Below, piece after piece: positions 45,058 to 56,906 of a DNA stretch of 64,000 nucleotides. The position numbers and the translations under genes were made by a program. Numbering within the stretch: position 1 is the stretch's first letter; each line of letters opens with the position of its first letter. The notes beneath the pieces are model-generated. The model did no database searches and was not told where the DNA came from. It saw only the letters and a program-made list of their open reading frames with translations. The DNA comes from Symbiodinium microadriaticum (taxonomy: Eukaryota > Sar > Dinophyceae > Suessiales > Symbiodiniaceae). The stretch covers positions 646,488-710,487 of the forward strand of contig LSRX01000282.1 in NCBI GenBank assembly GCA_001939145.1, given 5' to 3'.

Positions 45058-45257
45058 AGAATAGCTACATCAGGCTGGACCTTTCTGAGGCTCTACCATT
45101 CATTCCTGCATGCCTCTTATCCCACATGACCGTAGTAGGCTCTGACTTCCGCTTGGGGGAAGGCCGAGCTTTGGTGGCTAGGACGGCCAACTGGGAAATG
45201 AGTCCTGTATCGTCAGAAGTTCGCGAAGTGCAGGCCACCTGCTTCGATGGACTCTAG
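45058..45257 (+). CDS. Putative terminal exon
   Basis: The frame reads SYIRLDLSEALPFIPACLLS, then HMTVVGSDFRLGEGRALVAR, TANWEMSPVSSEVREVQATC, FDGL and TAG. It looks folded-protein-like. No family is recognised and no upstream donor was paired. Confidence 0.38.
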
Positions 45258-45493
45258 CCCGTCTGACTCTCAAGGAGGTAGCTTTGAGTGTGCAAGCTGC
45301 TTGTACCAGGGGACGAGTGACGAGGTGAGCTGATGGATGCCTTTGTTGCTGCCAAGCAATGGCAAGAAGCCTTGGTGGGGCCCTGAAGCCTCGCAACTTA
45401 GCACGTGAGGGTGGCAGCTACAACAGCGAAACGAGCTACCTCCAAAGAATTCGATCCAAAGAGGAATCGGTTGTGTGATCGCTTCAGGACTAG

Positions 45494-45715
45494 ATGTGTG
45501 AAGCTGCTACAGCAACCATGCGCCGCTTCGCTCGGCCCTGCCTGCCAGGCATTCGCAAGATCTGTCTCCTCGATTGGCCGCCAAGTGTTGCTCTCAGCCC
45601 GCCGTTTCGGTTGACCAGCTGCTGCATCGACGTCTCAGATATTTCCGCTGAACTGGCCAGTGGTTTCGTTGAGCTCCTACCTAAGCCTGGATTGGCTGGT
45701 GAAGAGAAGAACTGA
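45494..45715 (+). CDS. Putative terminal exon
   Basis: The most convincing part reads PPFRLTSCCIDVSDISAELA, then SGFVELLPKPGLAGEEKN and TGA at 45713-45715. The start is uncertain because another + frame overlaps. Confidence 0.35.
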   Translation: MCEAATATMRRFARPCLPGIRKICLLDWPPSVALSPPFRLTSCCIDVSDISAELASGFVELLPKPGLAGEEKN

Positions 45716-46394
45716 GAACTGCACATCCCGCGTCCCGCATGCAGGCCTTGCAAGACTTGCGAAGCTGGAGCTCTACCATGGAAACTTCGTGTCTCGGTAG
45801 ACACCTAGAGCCTGGACAAGTGGACAAAGCCGCAGAGGCAGAGTGTGGGTTTCGAGTTTAAAGAGCATCCTGAGGCCAATGCTTCACGCTGTTGCGAGGA
45901 TGCGCTCTACGCTGGAGGAGAGTGTCAAATTGAGCGTCAAAAATCCTCATCTATCATTAAGTACCACGTCCCCTGACATCCTGCAGCAGTGCAGTGAATG
46001 TGCTTCAACCTTCCAGGCCAACAGCCTTCGCCATCGGCTCTGTATTGGGATGATCGCAAGCGGCTGAGCATGCAGAGAATTGGGCAGACTGCCACCCAAG
46101 AGGGAGAGAGAGAGGAAGAGTAAGGAAGATACAAGTACGTGTACTTTCCACCGTCCCTTCAGCAAGCCCCAAAAACTGGGAGAAAGTGCTGAAGAAGAGT
46201 CAGAGTGAGCAACGACAGACCCAAAGAAGAACCTCCAGACAAAAAAAAAGAGACACAAGAGATGACATCCGCACTGAGTCCCAGGGCCAGCGATCGCCAA
46301 AGAACTGCAGCAGGTCTTGGCTCAGGCACCCAATGTAAAGCACCCACTGCACTAAGTCACTGAGTGCCACGTGCCGGTTCTGGTGCTCCCGACC

Positions 46395-46672
46395 CCATGC
46401 CGACATTCTGGCAGGCCAATGCTGAGGCTCGGGCGATGCCCAGAGGCAAAGCCCATCTGCACACGGTTGCACGCGTCTACATTGCCGAAAGCGTACATGT
46501 TCCTTATCCCTGCATCCAAAGGTTGTTCGCTTGCTTGTGCGACCTTGCGCTTTTCAGGGCTCGAGTCATTCTTAGCTACGGCGCTAGCGATGTGAGACGA
46601 AGCCGTGGTCTTCCTCCGATGACGCACGTGCCGGGTGCTGAGCTTCACTCCTTTTTTAGCTCATCCTACTAA
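46395..46672 (+). CDS. Putative terminal exon, possible methyltransferase end
   Basis: The frame reads PTFWQANAEARAMPRGKAHL, then HTVARVYIAESVHVPYPCIQ, RLFACLCDLALFRARVILSY, GASDVRRSRGLPPMTHVPGA, ELHSFF and a stop. The layout (strand, helix, RVILSY strand, FF near the end) loosely recalls family-16 lysine methyltransferases. That is a weak resemblance only. Confidence 0.38.
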
Positions 46673-47087
46673 ATTCACACATTACGATGACCAGCAGACG
46701 CCGCGGAGGTCGTGTGTTGGTGCCAGGAGTTGAGAGAACGGCTGCTGGTGTCATGGACATTGCAGTCGAGGAGTTCTGCGATTTTCTCTCCCTGCCACAT
46801 GACCTAAACTCGAAGTCTGTCGAGACATTGGCGATAAAGTCTTTCATCAGCCGACCATCATGGAATCTAAGGCGGGCACTGCCTGGCTGGATCATCGATC
46901 AGATACGAGTAGGTTCCGAGGAGGACGACTGGCAGATCCGCATCTTTTGGCTTCCTCGGCAGCCTTGTTAGGTGAACCGGCTGTGCATTGCAGGAGTGCG
47001 CCCTTGCCCAGCCATCAGGACTTGGGGGAAAGAGCTTGTTTTGGATGGTGACGACTGGGCACTTGAACCCGACTAACTTTGCAGCAG

Positions 47088-49035
47088 GAGGGAAGTTCTT
47101 CACCGACAATGGGCTGGCAAAGCTGGGCATCGCTCACCCGCTCCATCGTCGGAGAATACTTCGAGAGCTAGAGTGCTTGAATCAAATTAAACATCCTGAA
47201 AGCCTGGCGGCGAAGTCTGGATGCACCTCCCGTCCTACTACTCCATCGGAATGCTCCCAGGCACTGCGAGACTTGCGAGACTTGCAGCAGCTGTGTCTAA
47301 AGCGACCGCAGAGGAGTGCGCGAAGGCGTTCCTTTGAGCAGGACATGCGATGGCCTTTTCTTTTGATCGAATGTTTTCCAAAGAACATTAAGAACACTGG
47401 CTCGAAGGCAGCCACGGAGCTTTCGGATCACGCAACTCGAGGAGAGAACTCACACGCCAGGCGCCGCCAGATGAAGGCGTCTACCCTGTTTGGGGCCTCC
47501 GACAGCACCGACACGCAAGCGGAGGCGCCGGTGACGGCGCAGTCGACTCAACGCTCTTCTGCAGCAGCTGAGGATCAACAGAAAGTAGAGAATTCCGGTC
47601 GTTTGGATGGTGCCGAGCATGTTGCGGAAATAGAGGAACCCGAGGAAGTAGAGGAAGAGGAAGAGGGCGATGTCATGGGCTGGGAAGCATGGCTTCAGAG
47701 CCGCCTGCACTCCTGGGGGATGTTGTCACTGGTGGATGACGTTCTTCATGCTGCCTGCAAAGGAAACTTGTCTGTCTGCACGGACATGATGGACAAGGTG
47801 GCCATGCACGGAAGTGAGTTTCAGCAGTCTTTGGCCAAAACCCCACTGCCATCGTACATACATGCTGCCCTTGTCCTGCCACCGCATGTGGTTGCTCCAG
47901 CCAACATTTGGGATTGGCTACTTTGGCGCCTTGATCTGTTGGAGGAGGCAGAGTACCGCATCACTACCTTGCTTGGAAAGGCCTCGAACCTGCTCGATTC
48001 GATCATGGGCGCCTCTGGTCGTGGCCCAATGCGAACGGACTCGGTGAAGCAAAGCTCAACAGACAGGCGCCGAACCGTCAACGTCAAGAAGCTTATGCAA
48101 GTGCAGGGGATGCTTTTGCAGGCACCCGAAACACCAGCAAGGAGCAACAGCAATCAGCCTTCAAGGAACAACAGCGTTGGCAGCCAGGCCCCAGCAAGAA
48201 GCAGCAGCGTGAATAGTAATACTGATGGTGCATCAGAGAAATCCGGCCCGAAGATGTCAGGCTTCCAAAGATTCAAAAGAATTGCGAGCCTGGTTCTCTC
48301 CCACGTACGGGCCAAGAAGCAAGACGGCCTGGTCTTGAATACAAAGCTCCTGACATGCATATCAATGCAAACAAAGGTAACGCAGACTCAAGATGAGTTG
48401 GCATCCTTATTGAAGGAGGTGGATGAATGGCCACCCCTTATCAGTCAGAGCCGCAGCGTTTGCGAGGAGATGAGGGGTCGGCTTCGCGAAGCATCGCAAA
48501 CCCTTTTCGAGCGTTTCGTGGACCTTCGACAACACATCGAGGTCGAGCTGCGCGAGGTAACTCTCGGTGATCAAGGCATCGTAGACTGTCCGCAGCTCGA
48601 AGGCAAGATCATCGACACCCAGCGTGAGCTCTCAAGCTCCTTACTGTTGGGCGACTTTGCATTGCAGAGGGCGGACCAGCTTGGTGTGAGTCTGCGGGCT
48701 CAAGGAATTGAACCACCCCCCAACCCTTGGGAAGGGTGTGTTCAACTCGTCGAGCCCCCTTGGGAAGCAAGCTTCCTGAGAGCCTTGAGAAAGTTGGAGC
48801 CGCTGAAGCGGAACTTGAATGTTCGGAGGCAGGGAACGACATATGTGGACTCGGTCCTTCATTCAACCTCGGAGAACAGAAGGACTGCGGCCAAAAGTCC
48901 TGTGAATCCATTGCGTGTTGACATGCACTGGCTACACTGTTCTGTGCTCACAGGAGCTTGAAGACGCCACCCAAACAACTCCGGGCAGGATTGTCAATTC
49001 CTGAAGATCTGCTCGCGCGACTGAGCGCCAGATAG
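47088..49035 (+). CDS. SAM-domain / helical protein, 3' gene portion
   Basis: A 1.6-kb exon (47088-48735) starts after ctttgcagcag. Its first 30 residues, FFTDNGLAKLGIAHPLHRRR then ILRELECL, are the C-terminal half of a SAM domain; the first half must lie in an upstream exon. Next come a disordered basic stretch, an acidic run (EEPEEVEEEEEGD), a helical domain starting VMGWEAWLQSRLHSWGMLSL, a Ser/Asn-rich linker and a long helix with DELASLLKEVDEWPPLISQS and FERFVDLRQHIEVELREV. Removing a 32-nt GT-AG intron (48736-48767) shifts the frame to SLEKVGAAEAELECSEAGND; removing a 39-nt intron (48915-48953) leads to SLKTPPKQLRAGLSIPEDLL, ARLSAR and TAG. The spliced model is 624 codons plus stop with no frame conflict. 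If both introns are ignored, the frame stays open to 48961. SAM domains mediate protein or RNA contacts; the role here is unknown. Confidence 0.65.
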
Positions 49036-49599
49036 GCCCCATTTCCTGGCTTCAGCTCCCCCCGAAAACTCCGGTGGGTGCTTGGGGCGCGTTCTCCTGA
49101 ATAGCAGGGGATGTGAGGCCAAAACGGCTTCGTGCCCAAAGACCACATGTAGCGAACTCGCGCTATGCCTGGCCTTGAGCTCTTGCCACTTCACCCAGCC
49201 TTCATGTGAAGCATGCTTGTACCACGGAGTGCGATATGGTTCACTGCGATCAGCTACCGCAGCAGTGCATGCACACAGCACAACATAACACAACACAGAT
49301 TGCAACTTATAGCCTTATAGCCGAGCACAACTAACACGGGGCATTGTGAAAGGGTGAGCTCGTGTAAGGAAGGCCTGCCACTGGGGCAGCGGCATGGCCG
49401 CTGCGTTTGGCGGATCATGATGTGCGGCTCCGCATGGGGCCCCGTGCTTCGCACCACTGCTTCTCGGCTCCAGCAATCAACGGCCAAGAAGTTACTTGGA
49501 TTTTTGCCGCACATTGTAGACGTGTGCGAATGTCTGGTCTGTCAATGATGAACCGGTTCACTGGAAAAGGGAGGCGGTCATGCACATGAGCACATGAAC

Positions 49600-49840
49600 A
49601 ACTGCACAGGCTATGGCATGACTGTGCCGGACAGACTGGATGCTGTGGAGCCCTTTCTCAAAGACGTGTTCGAGGCGGGGAGGTACACAATCATGCCTGA
49701 GTCTTTGTACGACAGAATCTCTAGTGTAGCTGCTAGACTGATGCTTGCTGTCAGCTTTTCAGGAGCTGCGGTGCCGATGCGAAGAGGAGAAAATGCAGTA
49801 TGCAGCCCAGATGCACAAGTTTGTTTGCCTGTCGAAGCAG
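49600..49840 (+). CDS. Putative coiled-coil exons
   Basis: Exon 49763-49840 lies between gcttttcag and gttgga, is 78 nt and in phase 0, and reads ELRCRCEEEKMQYAAQMHKF, then VCLSKQ. An open stretch before it reads TVPDRLDAVEPFLKDVFEAG, then RYTIMPESLYDRISSVAARL. These could be later exons of the SAM-domain gene or the start of the next one. Confidence 0.42.
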
Positions 49841-49882
49841 GTTGGACGCAAGGTCGTCTATGTGTTGGACTTGAGCGACGTC

Positions 49883-49908
49883 AGCAGAGAGAGAGAGAGA
49901 GAGAGAGT
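49883..49908. repeat. (GA)n microsatellite
   Basis: A short GA run follows the coiled-coil exon. Confidence 0.8.
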
Positions 49909-51161
49909 TAGCTTTTCACTCCCTCCGAAAGCCCCAATAACAATTGGGGGGCCAACTGGCCGGGGGGTTTGACAGACCCCTCATGCCCTGGGGAAGAAGA
50001 GAGAGTTAGAACCATTGCGAACCTCCGGCAACTGTGCACAAGCTAACACTACTACGCAGCTAAGTGGTTGTTGATTTTCCCGAGAGTCTGACATCAGGAG
50101 ACATTGCCTGGGTTTTGCACTTGCCTGGGTTTTGCACCAACAGTTTTTTGTGGTCGGCAGCTGGTGCTCTTGTTGTGCGGGCTGGGTTTGGGGCTAATCA
50201 CTCTCCCCATGTATTAAATACCCCCCCCCCCCTTGCCAAGTAGAACGCATTGCAGAAACTTCACCCGAAAACATCCCCGCCGTTGAAGACCTATTTTGGA
50301 TTTTTGTTGCGTTCGCAAACTTTGTTTTCTAACTGCGCTGCAGCCAATAAGCCATGTTAAGTCCTAGCACAGGCTGCCGGCGATTGGCTTATCGGCTTAT
50401 TGGCTGGCTGATGGCCTTCTCCTACTCATGAATCTTCTCGGGGAAGCAGACCCGTTCGATAGCGGTAGATTTGCACGAAGTAGGAGGGGGATTCAGGATG
50501 ACTATGAAGGGCGGGGGAACTTGTAGTCCGGGACTTGGACAGACTACAAGGGATATAAGGCATGGGGTGGGGGGCTCGTAGTTCTACAAGGGGAGGGTGG
50601 TGCGTAATCCTAGCGACTGAAGGAGAGACCCTTAAAGGTACCCTTGGGGTTATATAGGGGCTTTATGAGACTATATAAGGGGTATAGAAGGGTTATATAG
50701 GGGATCAGGATGAGGGGTCCCTCCGAGGGGTCCCTCCTATTGTCCCTTAAGTAATAACAGCATTATTTTCGATATCTTTGCTTTTCGATGAATTCATTTT
50801 TATCGCCGCTTTCAACCCCCCTAAAGCGAATTCGTGTGACTTTTTCTTCTTGTTTGTCGAGACTCGAGAATAGGTTCGAAGCGCCTAGTCTCGGGGCGAG
50901 AAGTAGTAATTGTTGTTGTTGTCGTCCGACACCGAAAACTTCTTAAATCCAAGACTACAAGCCCCCCGCTCCCTCATACTCATCAGATTTCCAGCAATGT
51001 AGGGGGGGGCCGTGCTATCGGACCGGACTCAGGGGAAGAGGCAAGAGGGGCGACGCTCGTTCGTGCAACATCTGCAGGATGGTCTAGCGTCATATGGTGC
51101 CGTTCCGATAACGCAACTTGATCGGGCTTCATGGATGGACAGAGGAATCATGTAGCTGCAG
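49909..51161. repeat. Repeat-rich spacer with TATATAGGGG units
   Basis: Between 50640 and 50710 there are four diverged copies of a GGTTATATAGGGG-like unit, followed by a doubled GAGGGGTCCCTCC hairpin-like block at 50712-50735. A C homopolymer of about 12 lies near 50220. No exon is supported until 51162. Confidence 0.5.
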
Positions 51162-51988
51162 GAACCCCCGGAGGGTTTGATTAGAGCGCCAACGCCGACC
51201 CGGCACGTTCTCAGAAACGGAGTACTGAACATGGGACATGATAGTGTGTTGGAGTTGCCACGGTTGGCCAGGCGAGTGTGGTGTGGCATGTTTGATCCGG
51301 AAAGTTGATCCAGCTGCTTCGAGGACTTGGCGCGACAGAGTCCATCCACGCACAAGGCTAACTTTTGGTTGGCCCACACAGATCCTGAACGAATATCAGG
51401 TAAGGCAATTTGTTTGTTGTGTTCGTCGTGTGTTGGACCATGTGGCTTAGACGGCTTGAGCCAATGCCAGGATACATCTTCAAATCGCGATTGTTTCTCC
51501 AGGGGTTTGATGACTTCCGCTGCGGAGGCCAAATGTCAAAGGACATTTATTCGCACTTCGAACAACTAATTGCCAGTAAATCTCTCGAACACGTGCACGC
51601 ACAAGACCCTTGAGGAGCAGCTGCGCTTTGCAGTGCTGGTTCAGCACTTCGTGTCGCAGGATACACTGGATTTTCAACGAACGCGTGCACAAAGAATGCA
51701 CGACGATGTTTTCGAAGGCCGGTTCAAGCTTGTATGCAATTTGATTGAACTTTGATAGGGCTTACACTCCCGCGATATCCGACGATCCTCTCGGGTCTCC
51801 GGCCAGGTGTTCTCACGCAAGGCGTCAACGCCCAACTCATGACGGATGCTCACCGGGCAGAGTGGGCTGTGGACGGGGTCGCCTTCGTCTTCTCAGACAC
51901 AAACGACGAGGCTGCGGGGATCATAGCGAACACGCTATGTAAGGACGATGCCTGTCACAAAGTCGGGCTTGCAGGTTCCCAGTTCTGA
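51162..51988 (+). CDS. Unidentified gene, 3' exons
   Basis: Exon from 51162, after tgtagctgcag, reads EPPEGLIRAPTPTRHVLRNG, then VLNMGHDSVLELPRLARRVW and CGMFDPE. A later segment ends before a consensus gtaagg at 51401. The exon from 51502 reads GFDDFRCGGQMSKDIYSHFE, QLI; a 34-nt GC-AG intron ending at 51586-51587 restores the frame TLEEQLRFAVLVQHFVSQDT, LDFQRTRAQRMHDDVFEGRF, K. The last segment (51752-51988) reads GVNAQLMTDAHRAEWAVDGV, AFVFSDTNDEAAGIIANTLC, KDDACHKVGLAGSQF and TGA. A mixed alpha/beta protein is likely. I do not recognise the family. Confidence 0.45.
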
Positions 51989-52574
51989 CTTAAGCTTAGG
52001 CCCTAGGCTTCTGACTGTTCTGTGAAAGCTGCTGAGAAATGCGCGAGCGCACTCTGGCAACTTTACATTATCATGTTTAGGCTCTTCTTCTGAGCACCAT
52101 GACTGTGATGAGCTGACTGTGCCTTCGGTTTAGACCCTTCGGGTTTAGGCTCTTCGGTTCGCGGTTTCTCTACTGACAAGAAAAGCTTCGACAGGCTTCT
52201 CCAGCTTTGATGATGTGTCGTCCAGGCTGACCCTGGATGGTATATGACACATGATTACGCGCACAAGGCACAGTCACAGTGCCGAAGTCTGCGTCTCGGT
52301 CTTGTTCCCATCCCAGTCTGTGTCCCGTCACAGTCCTCCGTCCTCTGCCGTTGTCGGTCGCTGTTCCGGAGTCTCACTCACTCGACTGCGCTGGTGGCTC
52401 CCTTTTCCCCGCCAAGTGCTGATCGGTGTCTGCGGGGTGATGACCTTGTATTTCTTCTGGCCCACCTGCACGCAGAAGAGACCAACCCAGATGCTGAATC
52501 GCTCAAGTACCGCTTGTTTGTGGTGTTACCTCCTTCCACGGGTAGCAGGAGAGGAAGCAAGCCCTCCTTGATTT

Positions 52575-53297
52575 TCGGATGGAGCTCGTGCCGTGGCTGA
52601 CAAGGCTAAGCCAGAAGAATCAGCTGCCGACATGCAGAAAATCGACCAAGGTTACAGCCCTTGAGCAGTTTCTGATTGACTTCAGCGATCGACGTCAGCT
52701 GTCAGAGAACGGCACACTATGCCTCCTTCAGGCTGTCACAACCCAAATGTCGCAACTTGGAGGCTCTAGTCTATGCCGAGGAGCCGAGGCTCGCACACGG
52801 AAAGACACTTGGACTTAGGCAGTGCGGACTGGCCAACCTGGACCGCTGTTCCAGAGCAGGCTGGTTTGCTTTCTGCATCAGTGTCGGCTTGGTTGCTCTT
52901 GTATCTCTTGTTGGCTGGCGGTGGGATGTGCAGGTGAGTATATGGTCGGAGGGGCACATCTGAAGCAGCACGTGAACTACAACATCTCTTGCAACTTGGC
53001 ACGTTCCGGAACATGTCCCGGCAGTTCCCGGAAGCTAGAATCCAGGTCAGTTCGTTTTCTATGCTTCCTGACATATTGGAGCTTTTCAGGTTTTGGAGAT
53101 TAGGTTCGGTCGTGTGGCCTGCGGTTTCAATTCTCGGTTCTTCTGCTTTGCACGAGAGCCCACACCCGTGCCTTCAAACCCTTGTCGGATTGCAAGCGAG
53201 AGGGATTGTAAGCGCCCTTCATGCTTTTCTCGTAGCGAAAAAGATTGAGGGGAATAGAAGTCAGAAGGACGGAACCTTTCATGCCCAACGGTGGTAG
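52575..53297 (+). CDS. Unidentified gene with one membrane segment
   Basis: A segment at about 52640-52760 reads KVTALEQFLIDFSDRRQLSE, then NGTLCLLQAVTTQMSQLGG. Exon 52855-52933 follows gctgttccag and reads AGWFAFCISVGLVALVSLVG, then WRWDVQ before a consensus gtgagt; it contains one clear transmembrane helix. A downstream frame (52989-53297) reads QLGTFRNMSRQFPEARIQ and VWPAVSILGSSALHESPHPC, then ends at TAG. The joins are provisional and the function unknown. Confidence 0.42.
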
Positions 53298-53574
53298 ACG
53301 GGATAGGGGCCTGCAGGGGGCAGGAGCGGATGCAGCCATTCCTTGAACCTGTGGAAAGAAAGGAAAGGAGTGAAGGAGGGAGGGTAGGGGTTGCTTGGAA
53401 AATTCATCAAGCAGTTCTTATGCACGTTCTTAGGCCAGCACGCTCGTGGCACGAAAACAGGTTCGTTCTGGGTATAGCTTCCGTTCTCGATTCTTTCCTT
53501 CGTGCATGGATCCCTGTGTAGGCAGCACGACAGAGCCGAGAAGAATTTAAGACGTCAGACTTGTATACCTTGAG

Positions 53575-54082
53575 GTATGGACGCTGGCCCCTTGGGGGAG
53601 GCCTTGAAGCTAACACTGGGCTGCCTCAAGGAAGGCTTCCAGTTCCTCCAGCGGACAGTACGAACTCACATCGAGGATGGTGCTGGCGACGACATGTCTA
53701 CACAAGGTGCATTGATGCAGTGGAGAAGGGCAATTAAACTCGTGTAGAACGCGGGCTCTCTTGTTGCGTTCTTTCTTTGATGAGAGTTCCGTTCTGGCTC
53801 AATGCAAAGCACTCGTTCGTGCGATTGAGACCCCGCTTGGTGATCAGGTTGCGACCGATCGTCACGGATGTACCAGTGTGCGACGCTGAGGTTCACGACC
53901 AAGCCGGGCCTGGAAGCTTCACTGTTTAGAGTGTTAAGCTTGTTGAGCCCCTTAGCTGCTCTGACAAGCGAGAAGATGGCTCCATGTCTGGAGCGCATCC
54001 TAAGGAATCGCCGCACGGCCAAGACGAGATCCTATGTGACGTTTTAGACGTCTACGACGAAGTATTCATCAAAGAGACTTGA
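53575..54082 (+). CDS. Unidentified gene, two exons
   Basis: Exon 53575-53706 reads MDAGPLGEALKLTLGCLKEG, then FQFLQRTVRTHIEDGAGDDM and STQ before gtgcat; it is one of the most protein-like stretches here although short. The terminal exon 53930-54082 follows cttcactgtttag and reads SVKLVEPLSCSDKREDGSMS, then GAHPKESPHGQDEILCDVLD, VYDEVFIKET and TGA. The phases do not match directly, so an exon may be missing. An open minus frame across 53666-54022 is judged a shadow. Confidence 0.48.
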
Positions 54083-54969
54083 CGAGTGGTGCTGAGACAC
54101 CAAAAGTGGCATCTGCGCGCGGCTAGCTTAGGAACTCTCCGTGCAAGATTCCTTGCGCTGAGCACGCAGATGCAACAGAGCAAGGCTGATATAAGCTGCT
54201 GCATGTGAGTACGCAGGCGCTGCGAAGCATGGGGACAAGGCCATCAGAGAAGCTCTGAGCTTTTCTCGTCCTGAAGCAAAGTCGCCGGACCTGGACTTGG
54301 ATGGAATGGATTGAAAAGCTTATGTCGTGAACTATGGCATGCGGAGTGTATTTTGCCGTGCGTTGTCATGTATGTTGGTGTGCTCGAGGTTGTGGAGTTG
54401 CACGGCTGCAGGGGTTTCGGGTTGTAGGACTGGGTTTACAGGTCTGACGCTTCGAGCACCTGTGAGAGAGAGAGAGAGAGAGCAGAGCTGTGAAAACATC
54501 GAAGAAATGCAACAACACACGTGGCGAACTACACTTCGCATTCCAACTAGCCGCTACTCCTCATGTTTTGCATGTGGCCCGTATTCTGCTGCACGTTGTT
54601 GTGTATGTTTGTGTGCCAAAACCCACTTTGAAGCTACTTCAGGACTCCGGAGCTTTCGAAAACTACTGTAGCAGGTATGATTCGGAGACGTTCAAGGGAT
54701 GCTATTTTTTGCGGGCTTGAGGATTCTGGAAGGGCTTCCAGGGTTTCGGCTTAAGAGATCTTCAGGGTATATAGGGTTTAGGTATCAGGGCTTGAAGTTT
54801 TGGGCTTGCACGGCTGTAGGTGTTTTAGCGTCGTGGGACTGGGTTTGTGGCTTCAGGTTTTCGGCTGGCACCGTCCGGATTTAGGTTGACTCGAGGGTTA
54901 GGGGTTTACAGGGAGTCAAGATCTTTCTTTTCCCCACCTCACCCTCTCACCGGACACTTCAGGACCATG
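54083..54969. other. Spacer, with a GGGTTT/AGGGC-rich degenerate patch
   Basis: 54460-54482 is a (GA)n run. From 54690 to 54920 there are many GGGTTT, GGCTT and TTTAGG-like words without a fixed period. No exon is supported. Confidence 0.4.
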
Positions 54970-56906
54970 TCGGACAATAGTTAAACAAAGAATATGATAT
55001 GCCAAACAGGAATCAAAACTATTTATTCGGAACCCAGATCATTCTTATTCTCCTCCTTGTCCTCTCTGCCTGCCCTATATGATGCTATGATATTTTTTCG
55101 GAATATCGTGACGTATTTCTGAATTAAAATGGAAATAAATTATGAATTCCGGAGCAAGAATCAAACATTTGAATTATTATTGCTTATGAGAAGAATGGTA
55201 CATGCTGGAGGCCCTGTTTCTCGAGTATTTTGCTAGTTTTATGTTTATTTTACATGATGTTTGTATGTGTGTTGTTATTGCTAAATGTTTCATGCTTTTG
55301 TTGTTGCTGCTGTCGATGTTGTGTTACCTTTGCTATAGATTATACCTTTGCCATTGTTGCTGCTGTTTCTTGCTTTGATGGTGGGTTCGATATTGTGTTG
55401 ATGTTTTTGCTATTCTTCCTAAACGAAATAGTGGTGATACGAATGATGTGGCTTCTAATTACATCACTCAGGGCGATATAGCACCTAGTTCCCAACCTGG
55501 TAGTACTTAAGTATACACTAGCTGTTTCACTCTAGGCATATGACTTTGTATGTAGAGAAGACCATGATCGACGTTGTAACGATATATTTGAATATGACAT
55601 CGCTAATATTCATTTATATAGATGGATAGGCTTGCGATATAGCAAAGATTCGTTTTTAGATATTTGAGAAAGTCAAGATTATAGAGAAGCAATAAAATTG
55701 GAAAGTCGGCAATAATTAATAGTATGAAAATTGAAAAAAATCTAAATTATGAAATTAGATAATAGCCTTGAAAATTATATCTTCTAAAATAGATTATAGA
55801 TTAATTCTATATAAGTGATTATGAATGCGATATCTAAAAATTAATGAATATAAAAGATAACTTTAATAGAATTATATGACACTTAAGCCGAGATAAATTT
55901 ATTATTATAGATTAATAATTATGCAAATCTATTTATTATTCTTTTTAATCGATTTTTTAAAATTTAATTTTTTATTATGGGTCGATATCTATCTATTCTA
56001 ATTTGTTATTTTTGTGGATTAATGCCCATCTAAATTTAAGATATTGAGATTCGATATCTTTCTAAATTTAATTTGTGCTCGTTATTATGAGTTACTTTCG
56101 CTCTAATTTGTATTGAATGATTATGGGAACCTAATACCAATCTAAATTTACTTCTTGATATTATGGGTTACCAGCCTTCTTAATTATTTAAATCTATTTG
56201 AGTCATCATCTATCTAATATATATTTTGTTGACTATGGATTAATAGCCATCTATATTAATGATCGTAATGGCGAAACTCGACAAGAAATAAATTTTATGA
56301 TTTGTTATTGGTTGCCATTGCCCATTCAAATTCAATTTTGTTGTCGTTTAAATATATTTTTTAATTCTTTTGGATTAATATTATATAATTTGCTAGTCTT
56401 TTTAAATCATTACCTCTCGATACAAAATTAGGCGGTGCTGAGGATCATAATCGATCTAAATTCTATTTTCTATATCGTGAATGAATATCTATCTTATTTT
56501 TCAATTAGATCTTGTCTTCTTGTCAATGCCCATCCGAATTTATCTTTTGGTGGGGCATTCCAATAATAATTCAATATTATTGGGCGTCGTATTTATTCAT
56601 ATTCAAATTGTTCTAATTATAGAACCTTTGCCATCTTAATTAGTTCGTTGTTATATGCCAATATCGTCCATTATAGATTTTTGTTATGGATCAATACCCA
56701 TCCAAGTTCAAATATATGGTTGTGGTATGACATGTATCTGGAATCATTATAATGATATTATGAATCCATACCTATCAGAAATCAATTTGATATTGGTCCA
56801 AATCGGGCATCTATTATATTATATTCTCCAGAATATGACATACAGATCCCGATTTTCAGTGGGTCGTATATATACGTCCTTTGTTCCTTTGTCCATATCT
56901 AGCTTT
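54970..56906. repeat. AT-rich degenerate satellite
   Basis: The sequence is much richer in A and T than anywhere else in the window. From about 55960 a diverged unit of roughly 38-50 bp recurs: TTATTATGGRT, then TAATRCCCATCT, then AAATTTAATTT. More than ten copies can be followed to 56720. No exon-like sequence is present; the short Cys/Val-rich frame at 55230 is composition only. The block ends at the single N at 56907. Confidence 0.65.

Noticed and set aside
53666..54022. 118-codon minus-strand frame
   Set aside because: It overlaps two + strand exons with better splice sites and composition.
54690..54920. Possible interstitial telomere (TTTAGGG) array
   Set aside because: GGGTTT and TTTAGG words occur but without a regular 7-bp period.
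55230..55481. Short hydrophobic Cys-rich frame in the AT-rich block
   Set aside because: It arises from TTG/TGT-rich low-complexity sequence; no homologous or paired exon.
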